Notes: generated by a model not told the origin, from the letters alone. A stretch of 64,000 nucleotides of DNA from Agriotes lineatus (GCA_940337035.1 OW679202.1:21219224-21283223), one strand, 5' to 3'. Positions 1-11,625 are shown, counted from the stretch's first letter. Numbers and translations are program-made.

Positions 1-884
1 ATTGCTTAACAAACACCACTCCTAAATAGGTAAATGTCGCCACCTTTTCTAATGTAAGCTTCTTACCATCTATCGTACTAATTCCTCGTCGTGTTACATA
101 GTTAGCGTATGGAAAGTACTGATGTGGGTGGTATTTTGCATTTATATCTCACTTTCTCTTGTCACCTTTTCAAATATTAGATTAAATATTGTGGAGGATA
201 TTGAGTCTCATTGACTTAATCTCCGTTAGACTTCATAATAACTTTTTAAGATGGTCTCATTTATCATGGCCTTACTTTTTAATCTTATATCTAAAAACTA
301 CCTCTGTTGATATTTTGTGACTAATCGAGTCATCTTTTTCTTTCATACTGTGTATCATACATCATTTAAAAATATCTAAATATTGCATGCACGTCCAGGT
401 GGTGTTTATAGCTATCTGTCTGAACTCACTTAGGATGTGTTATGTACTATTAATTAAGCGTTTTTCATACAAATATTGAGCATCCGTGTCGCCATAATAT
501 GTGCAGGTTGGGTTGCAGTTTCAAGTTTTATAGCCAACCCCGTATATTGGAGTAAATTACATTCAAACTTAACACCCCAACTAACAAATTTATTTTACAA
601 TTTAAGCGTTATACAACTATTTTATTTTGTTGCAATTTCTTTATTGTTTCTAATATGCTAATTTACTACAATAGAGTCGTGAAAAACACTATTTTGTTGT
701 CTGCAATTGAATAGCTTTATAAATTTATCATCATCTTTCCATGGCAAAATGATAAAATAGCTTATAAAGCAGCAAAAAGTATCATAGAAACATTTATGTG
801 GCTATGGTATAAAACATTTTAGTTTATATAATTAATTGTTTTATGATGCTCTTATAAAAATTTGTTACGGTTAAAAATTCAATA
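1..884. other. AT-rich stretch, no gene seen
   Basis: No open frame here resembles a known protein. The longest (61 codons, 476-661 plus) is hydrophobic and AT-driven and is probably chance. The stretch around 660-880 loosely resembles the reverse complement of 4110-4260 (short shared blocks such as TTATAAA-rich runs), so it may be the eroded outer part of the inverted repeat annotated next to it. Confidence 0.5.
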
Positions 885-1025
885 ATAAAAATGTTGCACC
901 TGTAGACGGACTTGCTTGTTTGAAAACTTTTCTAGTTAATATTTATGTATGTTAGGGGATTTTAACGAGGCTGGCAATTTATTTCGTTTCCATAGTCCAA
1001 CAAAAGAGTTGCAGAATGAAATACC
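885..1025 (+). repeat. Left arm of a ~3.2-kb-apart inverted repeat
   Basis: This block matches the reverse complement of about 3940-4105. The best-conserved core includes GGATTTTAACGAGG, then GGCAATTTATTTCG, followed by a matching stretch about CAACAAAAGAG. Similarity decays outward on both sides. The arms enclose a mariner remnant, an ORF1 fragment, a second mariner fragment and a foldback element, so this may be an old composite or foldback transposon later filled by insertions. No clean target duplication was found. Confidence 0.6.
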
Positions 1026-1190
1026 AAGATTATTTGATAAATTTCCGAAAAGCAGCTGTATCTCAGGAACAAATTAAAACATGATTCTACACATGAGTTA
1101 ACTTAAACTACAACTGTTTATGTAATTTTAGAAATTTAATTGACTGTATGTCCAACAGTCCAACTGTTTAGTGAATAGCTACCTGTCAAA

Positions 1191-1745
1191 ATGGAGCAAC
1201 ATAATTGCATCGTTCAGCAGCGATCAGTGATTCGTTTTTGTATTGGGAAGTGTTCCGGGTACAAAAATGTGCCAAAGGTTGCAAAATGTCGAAATACCAG
1301 CCTGAAACCAAAGACCAGGCTAAAAAATGACAGCAGTCCTATTCACCAAGACCAGAGAAGTTTAAAACTGAGCCGTTAGAATGAAATTTTTAGAACCAGG
1401 TAACAGTGGTAATGCTAGTAGATATTATGAAACCCTGAAAAACCGAAAACAGCTTTAAGAGACAAAATATCGGAACATAGTGGCAAAAAAGTTTTCTTTC
1501 TCCAGGATAATGCAGGCCACCATACTGCAGCGCTTATCCAAAATTGTCTTTAGAAATTCCGAGAGTCCTGATTTGGCATCCCTTGAAAAAGTACCAAAAG
1601 GAATTCTTTTTTTAAAGCGTCACGATCATGGATGCGCTTTAAACTGATAGAATACTACGATCGAGGAATACAGTTATTGCGATGGAGTTGACAAAAGTGT
1701 ATAGATTTGAATGGGGATTACATCGAATAATTGATAATTAATTGT
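1191..1745 (+). pseudogene. Mariner transposase remnant with internal deletion
   Basis: The sequence retains the two ends of a mariner-family (SETMAR-like) transposase and lacks much of the middle. Near the start an open frame at 1191 carries QQRSVIRF, the usual N-terminal helix-turn-helix entry of this family. Around 1505-1540 a frame reads FLQDNAGHHTA, the second catalytic-aspartate motif of a DD34D transposase. Near 1650-1735 a frame contains YDRGIQLLRW and then KCIDLNGDYIE, the family C-terminus. Several stops and frameshifts separate these blocks. A full transposase is about 340-350 residues; only roughly half is represented. It cannot be functional. Terminal inverted repeats were not located. 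Confidence 0.7.
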
Positions 1746-2104
1746 AGTTTCCAATAATAATTTTTGTTTTCTAATTATTTTAGTAAACTTCGTTTTAAAA
1801 AATCGTTCCGGGAATTTATCAAACAATCTTCGTATAACAAAGGTAAACATGTGTATAAATACTGTTTTAGCAAAAACAAATTGCTATGGGCCGAGTCTTC
1901 ATTTCGTGATATTGTGTACATTGAATCATTGGTGATTGTCCTACCAAACATATTTTTACTATTACAATATAACCAAATGACATCTTTAGGATTCTAAGAT
2001 TCTATAACATACGAAGGGTGTATAGATTTTATTTGGACTTTCTTATACATCAATAATAAGAACACAAAGTTGATGAAAAAAAAAAAATTTTTGAGACTAA
2101 TGAT

Positions 2105-2375
2105 TTAGCTTTAATACATACTTATTTCAACGCTCGGGCAACTAGCGAATACCGACACAGAGAAAGTGCGGTGGACCCAAATTTGCACAGATTCCATCAA
2201 GTTCCCATTTGACTTTTTCCTATATACTCGTTCAGGGATGCATACCTGCAGGGAGATAAGCCAGAACCCTAAGGTGAGTGAAGCAATACTTTCCATTCTA
2301 ATTGATCCAAAGATTTTTGGGTTAAGCGAGCAACATGTGGATGGGCATTATCATGCATAAAAATATCAATACATC
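2105..2375 (-). pseudogene. Mariner transposase C-terminal catalytic fragment
   Basis: On the minus strand the frame opening near 2360 reads MHDNAHPHVARL, then LDQLEWKVLLHSP, matching the catalytic core of mariner transposases around the second aspartate and the approach to the third. A stop falls where the family has the conserved YSPDL block, and later frames are scrambled. The fragment lies directly downstream of a jockey-type ORF1 fragment on the same strand, so it probably inserted beside it or was brought there by deletion. No terminal repeats are recognisable. Confidence 0.65.
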
Positions 2376-2384
2376 AATAGTGTG

Positions 2385-2940
2385 ACACTTACTGGCACAG
2401 TTGGATACAGGTGTCCTATAGCTACTCGATCTGCCCGAGCCTGCTTAAATTGGTAGGTGTGGTGTATTATGTTATTTTCCTTTAAATATTTACTCAATTT
2501 GCGATAACTGTCAGGAATTTTTACATTTATTTTAACTTCTTTACCAGCCTAATCTGTTGGAGAAAGTATAGTTTTTAAGCTTTTTATCATATCCGGTAAA
2601 TTTTTGACACCCTGGATAAATATTGGTGGAGATTTGTACGCTATTTCTGTAGCATATTTAGCCTGGCTGGGTTTATCACCTTTAGTTTGATGTGCTCGCT
2701 TAGTTAGAGCAGTGAAGCTGTTTGTTATAGGAGTGCGTGTGGCTTTTGAGTTGATATTTTGTGCTTGTGTATCAGCTGGCGCAGGTGTGCGTGTTCTTTT
2801 ATATCTTCCAACTTTTTGCCAGTTATTTTCTTTGGTTGTGTTTGTATCATCATGTCTGTATCACTTAGTTGTTGTGAGTTTAATGGAACAGGCTGAGGTA
2901 TTTGGAATTGTAAGGATTTGGCGGACGAGGAATACATCTA
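2385..2940 (-). pseudogene. Jockey/X-element-type LINE ORF1 (gag-like) fragment
   Basis: A largely open minus-strand frame begins near 2937 with a basic, Gln/Ser-rich region, then KSPPIFIQGVKN and LPDMIKSLKTILSP. After one stop it continues IPDSYRKLSKYLKENN, HTYQFKQARADRVAIGHLYPT. This order (short PPI-x-GV motif, then HTYQ-x-K and a RVxIxxLxP motif) is the domain preceding the CCHC knuckles (PRE_C2HC) in ORF1 of jockey/X-element non-LTR retrotransposons, which binds element RNA. The CCHC part is missing; the frame runs into mariner sequence. The lesions seen are one in-frame TAG and the 3' truncation. Confidence 0.7.
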
Positions 2941-3096
2941 TTTTTTTACGTTGGTCGGTTTCTATTCGTCACAAAAATTAGCGCCCAACGTAGGGCTTCT
3001 GTACTACCATACGAAAGCAGCTATAGAGAAATGTATGTTATGGAATGTTAACCAAATTGTTCAATATTCTTACCCTAAATATGTCATGCGGCTATT

Positions 3097-3811
3097 CTAG
3101 GTGAGTATTTTAAAGTGTTACAAGGCGATATCTCGAAAATGATATCAAATATTTTGATGAAAATTTGTTAAGGTAATAGGGCGATGGGATGGACATATGT
3201 AAACATATATTTGACATTTACCTCCTCTCTCTATTTTGAGGGATGGGGGATAACTTTGGAATTTTAAATAGGATGATGTACTTTTGTTTAAAAAATTAGA
3301 ATCTACGTAAAAAACTACATATGTGTGCATAATATCTTTTGATTTGCTTTTTCGATTACGGAATTATGATTAATTAGGTTATAAAATAAAAAAGAATAAT
3401 AATGTTAAAACGTCATAATTTTCGTCTGACTTAAGTAAAAATAACTCATTTCCATGGAAACGAGTAATAATTCTGAAATAAGTGAACTTGCTTTATTCCT
3501 AAAATTTATTTATCTTTTAAATTTAATCAAAATTTAGTTAATCATAATTTCGTAACCGAAACAGCAAATCCAAAAATGTGTACACATACGTAGTTTTTTT
3601 ACGTAGATTCAAATTTTATAAACAAAAGTACATCATCCTATTTAAAATTTCAAAGTTACCCCCTACCTCTCAAAATAAAGAAGAGGGGGTATTTATAAGA
3701 CATACGTTAAATATGTCCCCCCATCTTCCTATTACCTCACCAAAATTTAATGAAAATATTTGAAACCCTTTTCGAGATATTTCCTTGCAACATTTTTTAA
3801 AGCTCACCGAG
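3097..3811. mobile_element. 715-bp foldback (palindromic) element
   Basis: Arms of about 290-300 bp (3097-3395 and 3520-3811) are reverse complements of each other with scattered mismatches and small indels. The outer ends read CTAGGTGAGTATTTTAAA on the left and, reverse-complemented, CTCGGTGAGCTTTAAAAA on the right. Both arms give similar short open frames (MHTYVV/MYTYVV starts), which simply reflects the symmetry. No transposase is encoded. The target duplication is unclear. Probably a non-autonomous DNA element of MITE or foldback type. Confidence 0.8.
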
Positions 3812-3939
3812 TATAGTAATAGTAAATATTATATGCCTTGTAGGAGAATCTTTAATGATTCAATGCACAGAACACCACGAAATGGGGACTCGGGCCATAT
3901 CAAAAATTTGCTAAAATAGTGATTATACTCAAACGTTTA

Positions 3940-4105
3940 CCTGTGTTATATTTCAATACTGCATCTCTTTTGTTTCACTATGGACACGAAATAAATTGCC
4001 AACCTCGTTAAAATCCGCTAACATATATAAATATTCACCAGAAAAATTGTAAAACAGGCAAGTTCAAAATATGCTTGTCGTCTACATTGGTTGCATAATG
4101 AGAAG
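3940..4105 (-). repeat. Right arm of the inverted repeat paired with 885-1025
   Basis: The reverse complement shares the GGATTTTAACGAGG and GGCAATTTATTTCG blocks with the left arm, and flanking similarity continues to about 4140 (CTTGC and TGTAGACG words). It closes the region holding the mariner, ORF1 and foldback fragments. Confidence 0.6.
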
Positions 4106-6849
4106 ACTCAAAACATTTCTATTAATTTAATTTCCAAACGTAAAAAATTTTTAGCCGAATTTTTAGCATTTTAAAATTATTTTATAGGTGTTGCCCGTCG
4201 TCTTATAAAATAGTTATATTAGACGGTTGTTGGGAGCCAAGTTTCTTTAAAAGTAAATCATAGAGTTGCTTCTAAAAATATTATACAGTCGTACAATCTG
4301 CAGCATTTTGGAAACGACAGTAAAGCTGTTACAGAATCAAATAGTTTATTCAGACAGAAATATGTTGCGACTAACTATACATAAAACATTATTGACACCC
4401 TGCTAGTACTCGTATTTTGGAAAAACTTCTGAAATGTTAAGTAGTGTTATTGTTTATTCTCCAGAAAATTTGGTTCTTAACTTAAGTTAGTACAGTAACA
4501 AAAACCATTTTTGCTCATGCTAAATTTGTATGTTATACAGGGTGACCTAAAGATACAAAAATATTATGTCGTGAAATAAAAACTATTAGAAATTAGACTA
4601 AATAACATAAAAATGCAAACAAAGAAGCATAATAAACCTTTTCTATACAAGGTACAGTCACTGAAGAAATTGAGATTATTAAAAATAAAAAAATTGAACT
4701 TTTGCCTGATTTATTCAGGTGGTGTACGTGTTAATCTTTGTTACTTTTGGTTGTTTATTTACAAAATCGCAAATAATTTAAATAAATAGAATATTTTATA
4801 ATACCAAATTTAATAAAAATTGCTATTTGTTTACAAATTTTATACGTCTCTGTCGGGAGACCTTTATATATGTTTTATAACGATCCCCTAAATAGTTTAA
4901 TTATTGCTATCAACACACGGTTGTTTTGTAGTAAGAAACCATTGTGGAACGGCAATGTTCAAGGATGTAAATATGATAAAATATAACAGTTTTAAAATCA
5001 TTTATTTGATAGTATTTTGTGGCACTTGAAAACGCTTTAATTATAACGTAATGCGATTAGAAAAATTTAAGTAAGCTCCATCGTCAAAAAACTGAAATTT
5101 CAGGAAGCACTAGTAACGATTATTAATATCGGGGGGCATTAAAAATTTATCAAAACATGCCATATCATTCACAGCATATTTTTGTCCGCATAAAAATTTA
5201 CTTCGCTGTGGATCATATAACATAATTCTAAAATTGGTTCCTATAGCCATCGACATATTATTCCTTTCTCATGGCAGATACTATGCTTTATTTGACAAAA
5301 ATACTTTAGAAAACTATGAGAATGCATTTGAAAAATAGTAACCGTCGAATGCAACCATGATACTTTTGCGCGTTAAACAGGGCATATAGTGTTCTGGATT
5401 ATTATATAGGTACGATGCTGCTTAGAAATCACAAACTGCTTTTATAGAATTGTTGTGTTATTGTTTTATAGTAACTTTAAGAAGCTTTAACAAAATTGCT
5501 TTATAGTGCCGTCAGTAAATTTTCTTAAGGCTTGTTTATATAATAATTTTGAAAGAGTTCCAATAGTCTTTACACAATATCGGGAACAACTGAATTATTT
5601 TATAAGATGTTGCCCAATTTGCATTTATTGTAACCTTAAAAAGGTTTTTAAAATGTTTCTGAGAGTGATGTGTTATAAAATTTGTTTCAGAAACATTTCG
5701 GCAGCTTTTACAAAATGCCAAATTACTAGTTGGGACTGAACCAGAGATTTGCTTTGCCTACATATATATATTTGTTATGTGATTATAATTTAAAGAAATT
5801 TGGAATAGATTTTAATTTATTTGCTTAGATCTCTGTAGTTGTAAGCTTAGACGGCCACTTAAATGGAATGTCTGCAAAATACGAATAGCTACAGAAAATG
5901 GGAACATTGAACTGCGTTGAAAATTTCTAGGATGCATGAAAAGAAGTTTCAGTTAATATACTTTTAAGAGAAAATTTCTTTGTACAAGAAATTTTTTAAG
6001 ATCTCACTATGTAATTAATAAAACCATGGTGGTTTGCTGGTTCGCATGGAAATTGCTTTTTATGATCGGTGGAGATTGCTGTTAAACTGTGTAGAAACTA
6101 TAATCGAAAATAATCGGAGCAATTAAGTTCCAGCGTATCTCGCAAAATTGGTCCGTCTCACCCCCACTGAACAACAAGCCGTATCGCAGCTTGTAGCAAT
6201 AAACCAATTCCCGTCTTGCGGATCGGGTGGGTATTACTAAATTTCTAGGAATTTGAGCAAAATTATGGAACTTATAACCGGGGGTCGCAATTTCGGAAGA
6301 TTGATTGTGTAGATAAGTGATGTTCCGCTAGAACTACTGCTGCAACTGCCTCGTTATGTGGATGTAAGATGTTGTTTAGTAGTTATTTACAAATGTGACC
6401 CTCAGTGTTGCCGTATTTTGATGTAAGCCAATAAGTTTGTTCGAATACGTTTCATATACTACTAAATTTTGAAAATGCTGTGTTTAACGGAAAAGTTATT
6501 CCTTTTATTCATTGTTGTTTTTAAAAATATTACATAATCGCATTTGATAATGTCTCGAAATATACTGCTACAAGAGTAAAACTATAACTCAAGATTGAAA
6601 TCTTATCTGCTTTTTTTCCTTATGTTTATTTTCATGTTTTTAGAAATATCTTCACAGTTATTTCATAAACAAAAATATGTAGGTATCTTTAGCGTCTGCA
6701 GTATTAAGTTAAAAGGATTGTAATTACCAAATATTCAATAACATTATGTAATGGTCAGAGCTAACTAGAGATAAAACAGTACCCTGCCTGCTTTGGATGA
6801 TTATCGAAAGGCGTGATGATGACAATAAAGAAAAAGCAGAGTAATAACA
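4106..6849. other. Unrecognised AT-rich stretch
   Basis: No convincing coding sequence. Position 4537 carries ATACAGGGTGAC, a common terminus of insect Tc1/mariner MITEs, but its partner was not found. A TTATTTTATAGGTGTTGCCC-like word occurs near 4182 and again, diverged, near 5595, hinting at an old dispersed repeat. About 6150-6240 has a locally higher GC patch that I could not assign. Confidence 0.4.
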
Positions 6850-7966
6850 ATCGGTTCAGCTGGCCCGGCTGATAGCACCCTGTAAGGGCTCCATGCCAGT
6901 GTAACGGCACTGTTGCCTTGCAGGGAGGTGTTGGGTCATCAAAGGCTAAAGAAAGACAACCTTAAATAAAATAATTTCCCGGTTCTCCAGGTTGGGGACT
7001 CGAAAAAAACTTTTAATTGCTAAAAATATTATGGTAGAGCCTCGGAACAAGGATGGTCAAAATGAAAAATGAACTTAGCTACAAAAAAGAATAATGCACA
7101 TAAGCACGTGGAATGTAAAGGGTCGCCAAATTTCAATATTTTCATATAGAATCTCGGTAACTGTAGAAGATATAGACCAATGGACCCCATAATCGACCTC
7201 TTTTTTCGAGAAGAACTTAATGGCGAAATCCAAAATTGGATATCGTCTTTTGTTTTCGGGTTATAAGCAAAAGTTGAATTTTTCGACTTTTCGTTCTATG
7301 GCGATATCTCGCTTACGTGTGAAAATAAAAAAACGTAATTTCTACGTTCTTCAGGCACTTTTTTGGTAACAATGCAATGGCGTAGTCAATTTTTCAAAAA
7401 ACTATCGAGTTATAGCATAACGTATATTTTGATATGGAACGCATAGTTGGCTCTGGTATCAACAGAAAGACATTTTCTTCCATTCCATATATATCATGCA
7501 GAGTCCAATTATTTATTTTCACTACATTATAGCAAAAACTCGCAATTTTCTAAGTAGTCTCTATGTCATCGTTTTTTAGTAGAAGGCTTGTGCCATGTAG
7601 AATCTACCTGATGACCTATGAAAATAAAGAAATGTTTGATATATTCGAATGTTCCATTTAGAGTAATAATAATTCTGAGGCGGCAAGTAAAACATATTTT
7701 AATCAAGATGATTTCGGAGGCAGTGTTACACACAAGGTACGTATAACTAGAGAAAAATCCCTAGATTTAAATAAGTAAATTTAACTACCCCACGTTATCT
7801 CAATAATTATTAATAACGACAAACAACAAGATAAGATAATTATGCATAGCAGATATTTCAAAATTTCTTGCTGGAAAAATATTTGTCGTTTCTCATTCAA
7901 CTGCAAAGCAAGTCATCTAAAAAATCGCCGATTACGTGTTGGTTTACAATTTCATATTAGCATTGG

Positions 7967-8225
7967 CTATTCAGTTTTTTCATAAATTCGGTAAGCCAAA
8001 ATGCGATTGCCAAATAGGGCACAACGAAAGACTAAAACCGAAGCGTCCTTGATTTTGGATATCGACAGTACGATGAGGATTAACATCAGACCACCAGTGC
8101 TCATTATGTGGGTTAAAAATCCCGCCACTGCTAATATACCATTCATCCGTCCAAATGATATTTCTAAAGAATAATGCATCTTGCTGTATTTGTTTGACGT
8201 ACCAATCTTCCAAAAAAGGTGGATT
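7967..8225 (-). pseudogene. Tc1/mariner-superfamily transposase fragment
   Basis: The frame at 8213-7980 reads FFRNIIWTDEWYISSGGIFN, then NPHNEHWWSDVNPH, the pattern around the first catalytic aspartate (TDE) of an insect transposase group with the conserved 'NPH' block. About 78 residues survive; the second and third catalytic acidic residues are not visible downstream. A second overlapping frame is a shadow. The fragment lies in the middle of the TIR transposon that it presumably once mobilised. Confidence 0.6.
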
Positions 8226-8633
8226 CTAAATGACACAAGCCTACTAGAAAACGATGAAATATTAAAAACTTCTTTTTGCTATAAAGTAGTAAAAACCAAT
8301 AATTTGACCCTGCATGATATACAGTGTGTCCAAAAAGAATGGGACACCGATTGGTCATAGATTCCTTAGGTTATAATAAACCAATTAAACCTAATATACC
8401 TTAGTACAAACTCCCTCATGTATGAAGTTCTAGGGACTTGAAGTTCAATTCTTTATTTCTAATTTTTTTGTTAATTTCCACAAATGTAAAGATATCGATT
8501 TGAATTTTGGTCACATACTTACTATTATGTAACGCACTAATGGAATATTCTTCATAAACTATAGACTTAACTATAAGAGGCACTTTATCTATCTCTGAAA
8601 ACCCTTCTTAGCTCTAGCTTTGTAATCTATATT

Positions 8634-9165
8634 TATTTTTTTAAATTTTAGGTTATTATTTGAAAGGGAATTAAAAAACGTAAAAATAAAGTACTCTTAT
8701 TTCATAATCGTAAAAGCAAGGGTTTGCCTTAAAACGCCCATCAAAGGTTTTTGGTTGTCATTAAGACTTGCAATTATCAAGTAGCCATAATCACAAAAAC
8801 AGTGGGTAGTGATTGTGATCTAGTAAACAACAATGATAAATAAATTAATGACGTTGGTATCATAAAAAAAATCTTTTAGGCTTACAAAAATGCCGCCAGA
8901 TAATAGACATTTCAGTATTGAAGAACTTGTTATGTTGGAGCATTTTCGCAAACACAAAAGAAAAATTTCTATGTTACCAATGTCATTAATTGAATTACCA
9001 TTGTTATTTACTAGATCACAATCACTACCCATCGTTTTTGTAATCATGGCTACTTGATAATTGCATGTCTTAATGACAACCAAAACCCTTTGATAAGCAT
9101 TTTAAGGCAAAGGCACTTTATTTTTACGCTTTTTAACTCCCTGTCAGATAATAACCTATAATTTA
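8634..9165. mobile_element. ~530-bp foldback element inside the TIR transposon
   Basis: Arms at about 8634-8870 and 8955-9165 are inverted copies with roughly 90% identity by eye; the shared blocks include TTGGTTGTCATTAAGAC, AATTATCAAGTAGCCAT and TGATCTAGTAAA. The centre (about 8871-8954) is unique and holds a short open stretch (MPPDNRHFSIEELVMLEHF) that looks like a transposase-type N-terminus but is too short to assign. Either a MITE inserted into the host transposon or an internal inverted duplication of it. Confidence 0.75.
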
Positions 9166-9255
9166 AAAAAAAACATGTTACAGATGTACACATGTTTCGT
9201 ATCTTCTATAGTTACGGAGATTCCTTATGGAAAATCGAAATTTGGCAACCCTGTA

Positions 9256-10310
9256 CAGGGCCTAACTTACAGAAAAAGGAGATAGTGAAAGAAATAAAGA
9301 TGCAAGACATAGACTTTGTGGGACTTACAGAAACGAAAAAGAAAGGTGAAGGAAGTGTATGTCTGCTACTAGGCAGCTGTGGCTGTAATGGTAAGAAAAA
9401 TAACAGCATATTGGTCAAAGACATCAGAAAGATGTATACGAATATTGATAAAAAATATGGAAGAGAAACTGTCATATTAATAGTGTATCCCAACCAGTGA
9501 CGCGACCGTTGATGATAACGAAAGAGTCTATGATACTTGGTACTTAAAACAATGAGCTGGGAAATATAAAAATGGACATGAACTTATAATTGTTGGAGAT
9601 CTGAACGCGAGAGTGGAGAAAATCGATTCTGACGGAATGGTAGGGCAGTACGATGAAGTAACAGTCAATAACAACGGAGAAAGGCTAGTAAATATGTGTG
9701 ACCAATATGTCCTGAGAATGTGCAACACATTTTTCCAACATAAATCAATACATACATTTATCTGGAAAAGACCAACGTTAATACAAAAATAAATTTTAGA
9801 TTACGTTATTGTAAGACAAACGTCAGAGATAATTATACACGATGGGAGAGTTAAGCGAGATTCTACCTGCGGATCAGACCATTACCTAGTCAGACCAATA
9901 ATGCCATTTCATTTTCCAAAAACAGTTAAGAAAGAAGATACTGTTGATGAAAAAAGTAATACAAAACTACTGGAAAAAGTATCACAATATAAAAAATATT
10001 TGATGCGACAAGATAATATACGAGAACTATATAGACAAAGAATTGAAAGGACGTACTAGAGAATATTGAAGAGGAACTCCAGCAATTGGCGATTTCAGTC
10101 CATCGAGCAGCATACGAGGCTTTGGGCGAAACAACTGAAGGGTCAAAGCCAAACCAGGTTTGATGGACAAAGGAGATAGGGGCTATTAATAAAAGAGAAC
10201 AAGGGAAGCAGAACAGCAGAAATCTATGCCGAATATAAAGATATGCAGCAAGAAAGTAAAAGGAAAGTGCTGGAAGAGAAAATAGATCGTGGGAAAGGAA
10301 ATGCATGGAT
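9256..10310 (+). pseudogene. LINE copy 1 endonuclease domain
   Basis: This carries an apurinic-type endonuclease that would nick target DNA for target-primed reverse transcription. Readable blocks: IKMQDIDFVGLTETKKKGEG with the catalytic Glu (about 9290-9345), IIVGDLNARVEK with the GDxN motif (about 9585), VNNNGERLVNMCDQYVLRM (about 9665), and STCGSDHYLV with the catalytic SDH triad element (about 9865). The region after 9900 is a linker rich in charged residues. At least one frameshift lies between 9500 and 9560 and a stop at about 9790. The domain order matches the minus-strand copy at 17627-18502. Confidence 0.8.
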
Positions 10311-10314
10311 ATAA

Positions 10315-10494
10315 AGTATAATCAAAAAATATTTTTATCTAGTATGGCTATGGAATAGTTTCTAATTTATGAATGCAACTACGTTTGTACTTAAATGTCA
10401 AATTTAACATTTGATTTTGAAACGACTTATAGTTGCATTCATAAATCAAGAACTATTCCATTGCCATACGATGAAAATCATTTTTGATCATACT
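10315..10494. mobile_element. 180-bp palindromic MITE (AGTATRATCAAAAA ends)
   Basis: Arms begin AGTATAATCAAAAA on the left and AGTATGATCAAAAA on the right and run about 65 bp each, sharing ATGGAATAGTT and TTTATGAATGCAACTA. The flanks are ATA-rich, consistent with a TA target site in the LINE. A truncated relative sits at 20805-20912, showing a real repeat family. No coding capacity. Confidence 0.85.
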
Positions 10495-11611
10495 ATAGGT
10501 GCTCTGGTGGGCGGGTCCCAATCAACAGAAATATAGAGATGCAACAAGAAAATTAAAAAGAATACGTCAGAAAGCAGAACCGATGAAATAAAGGTAGATG
10601 AACGGGTGAAACACTTTATAAAATTACTGACAGAAGCGAGAACACACTTCCTACAGACAGAGGATGCAGAACGAAAAAGCGTACACCAGTCAGAGATAGT
10701 AATTACTTAAACTAAATTAGAAAAAGCGATAAAGTCAATGAAATAACAGCAGATATGTTAAAGTGTGGTGGTAATAAATTGCTGGAAATATTGGCAAAAC
10801 TAATCAACAATTGCTTTAAACAATATACTGCTCCTACATCATGGAAACATCTTATATATTATCAATATATAACAGAGAATCAAAAAAGGATACCAACAAT
10901 TACATAGAAATAAGTGTTTGCTACAAGCAGTCTAAGCTAAGTAGAATAATTGAAAAATAATACAAAACAAACTATAAGGCATGGTGCAAAATAAGGTAAG
11001 TGACGAACAGAACGGGTTTATACCAGGACGATCTTGCACTGATAACATTTTTTCTTACAACAACTAACGGATAAGCGATGAGCGAAAGGAAAAGCGATAT
11101 AAGCAGCTTTGATTGACCCAGAAAAAACCTATGGCTAAATTCCAAGAGAGAATCTGTGGTTAGTCCTACAAGATTTTGAAGTAGACATGTATATTGTATG
11201 TGTAATTAAAAAATGTATGGTAACAACACGGAATATGTGCAAGTGCGAAAAAGGACTTGAAACCTATTCTAAGAAGAACTACGCGTTGTTCCCTTGTAGA
11301 TAACAAGTACCTGTTGACGCTTAATTTCACAGAAGATCAAGTGGTCTACTAGACTACTTAAGGAGAAGTGCAAGAATGTCAACACTAGAGTATGTTCGTA
11401 ATGAAGTGATTCAAAGAAAAATGAATACAGAAGATAGAACTGAACGGAGAGGGCTGATATTGTATTATTTGAATGCGAAATAGAAGAGGAAGGCCTAGAC
11501 GATCCTGGAACGAGAGTATGAGTATGACACCCCGGGAATTAGTGGAAGAGGATACATTAGACAGAAACAGGTGGCACATAGGAACGGAAAGACGGCTAAG
11601 AGCTGTGTAAA
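10495..11611 (+). pseudogene. LINE copy 1 reverse transcriptase and C-terminus
   Basis: RT signals in order: EITADMLKCGGNKLLEILAK (about 10740-10800), NNCFKQYTAPTSW, then EQNGFIPGRSCTDNI (about 11000, the family's GFRxGRSTxD motif) and a decayed ALIDPEKTYG where intact relatives have VDLKKAYD. The catalytic YADD block is not recognisable. The C-terminus reads RPRRSWNESM, then RELVEEDTLDRNRW and GTERRLRAV, followed by a stop near 11611. Multiple stops and frameshifts; inactive. Confidence 0.75.
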
Positions 11612-11625
11612 ACATATATTATGTA

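Larger units (their letters stand above)
7118..9253 (-). mobile_element. 2,136-bp Tc1/mariner-type TIR transposon nested in LINE copy 1
   Basis: Left terminus AAGGGTCGCCAAATTTC and right terminus (reverse-complemented) CAGGGTTGCCAAATTTC begin an imperfect ~60-bp terminal inverted repeat that also shares GTAACTRTAGAAGATA. TA dinucleotides at 7116-7117 and 9254-9255 are the target duplication. Removing the element restores the host LINE frame AAT-GTA-CAG-GGC-CTA (NVQGL), the same residues as in the second LINE copy. Inside are a decayed minus-strand transposase fragment (7967-8225) and a palindromic element (8634-9165). TA duplication plus the transposase motif place it in the Tc1/mariner superfamily. 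Confidence 0.9.
6850..11625 (+). mobile_element. Decayed LINE, copy 1 (APE endonuclease plus RT), interrupted twice
   Basis: The 5' part (about 6980-7117) matches the 5' part of the minus-strand copy at 16140-18600: both share a CTCCAGGTTGGGG block and a GAGCCTCGGAA block, followed by the endonuclease start STWNV. The coding region resumes at 9256 and runs through endonuclease and RT to a C-terminus ending near 11610. It is split by a 2,136-bp TIR transposon (7118-9253) and a 180-bp MITE (10315-10494). Many stops and frameshifts make it inactive. The LINE resembles the insect 'craniofacial development protein 2-like' endonuclease/RT proteins (probably RTE-like); I do not assign a clade firmly. 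Confidence 0.8.

Noticed and set aside
8318..8357. Separate transposon end (CAGTGTGTCC ... GGGACACCG)
   Set aside because: A short inverted pair that could be an element terminus, but no partner or target duplication was found within the host transposon.
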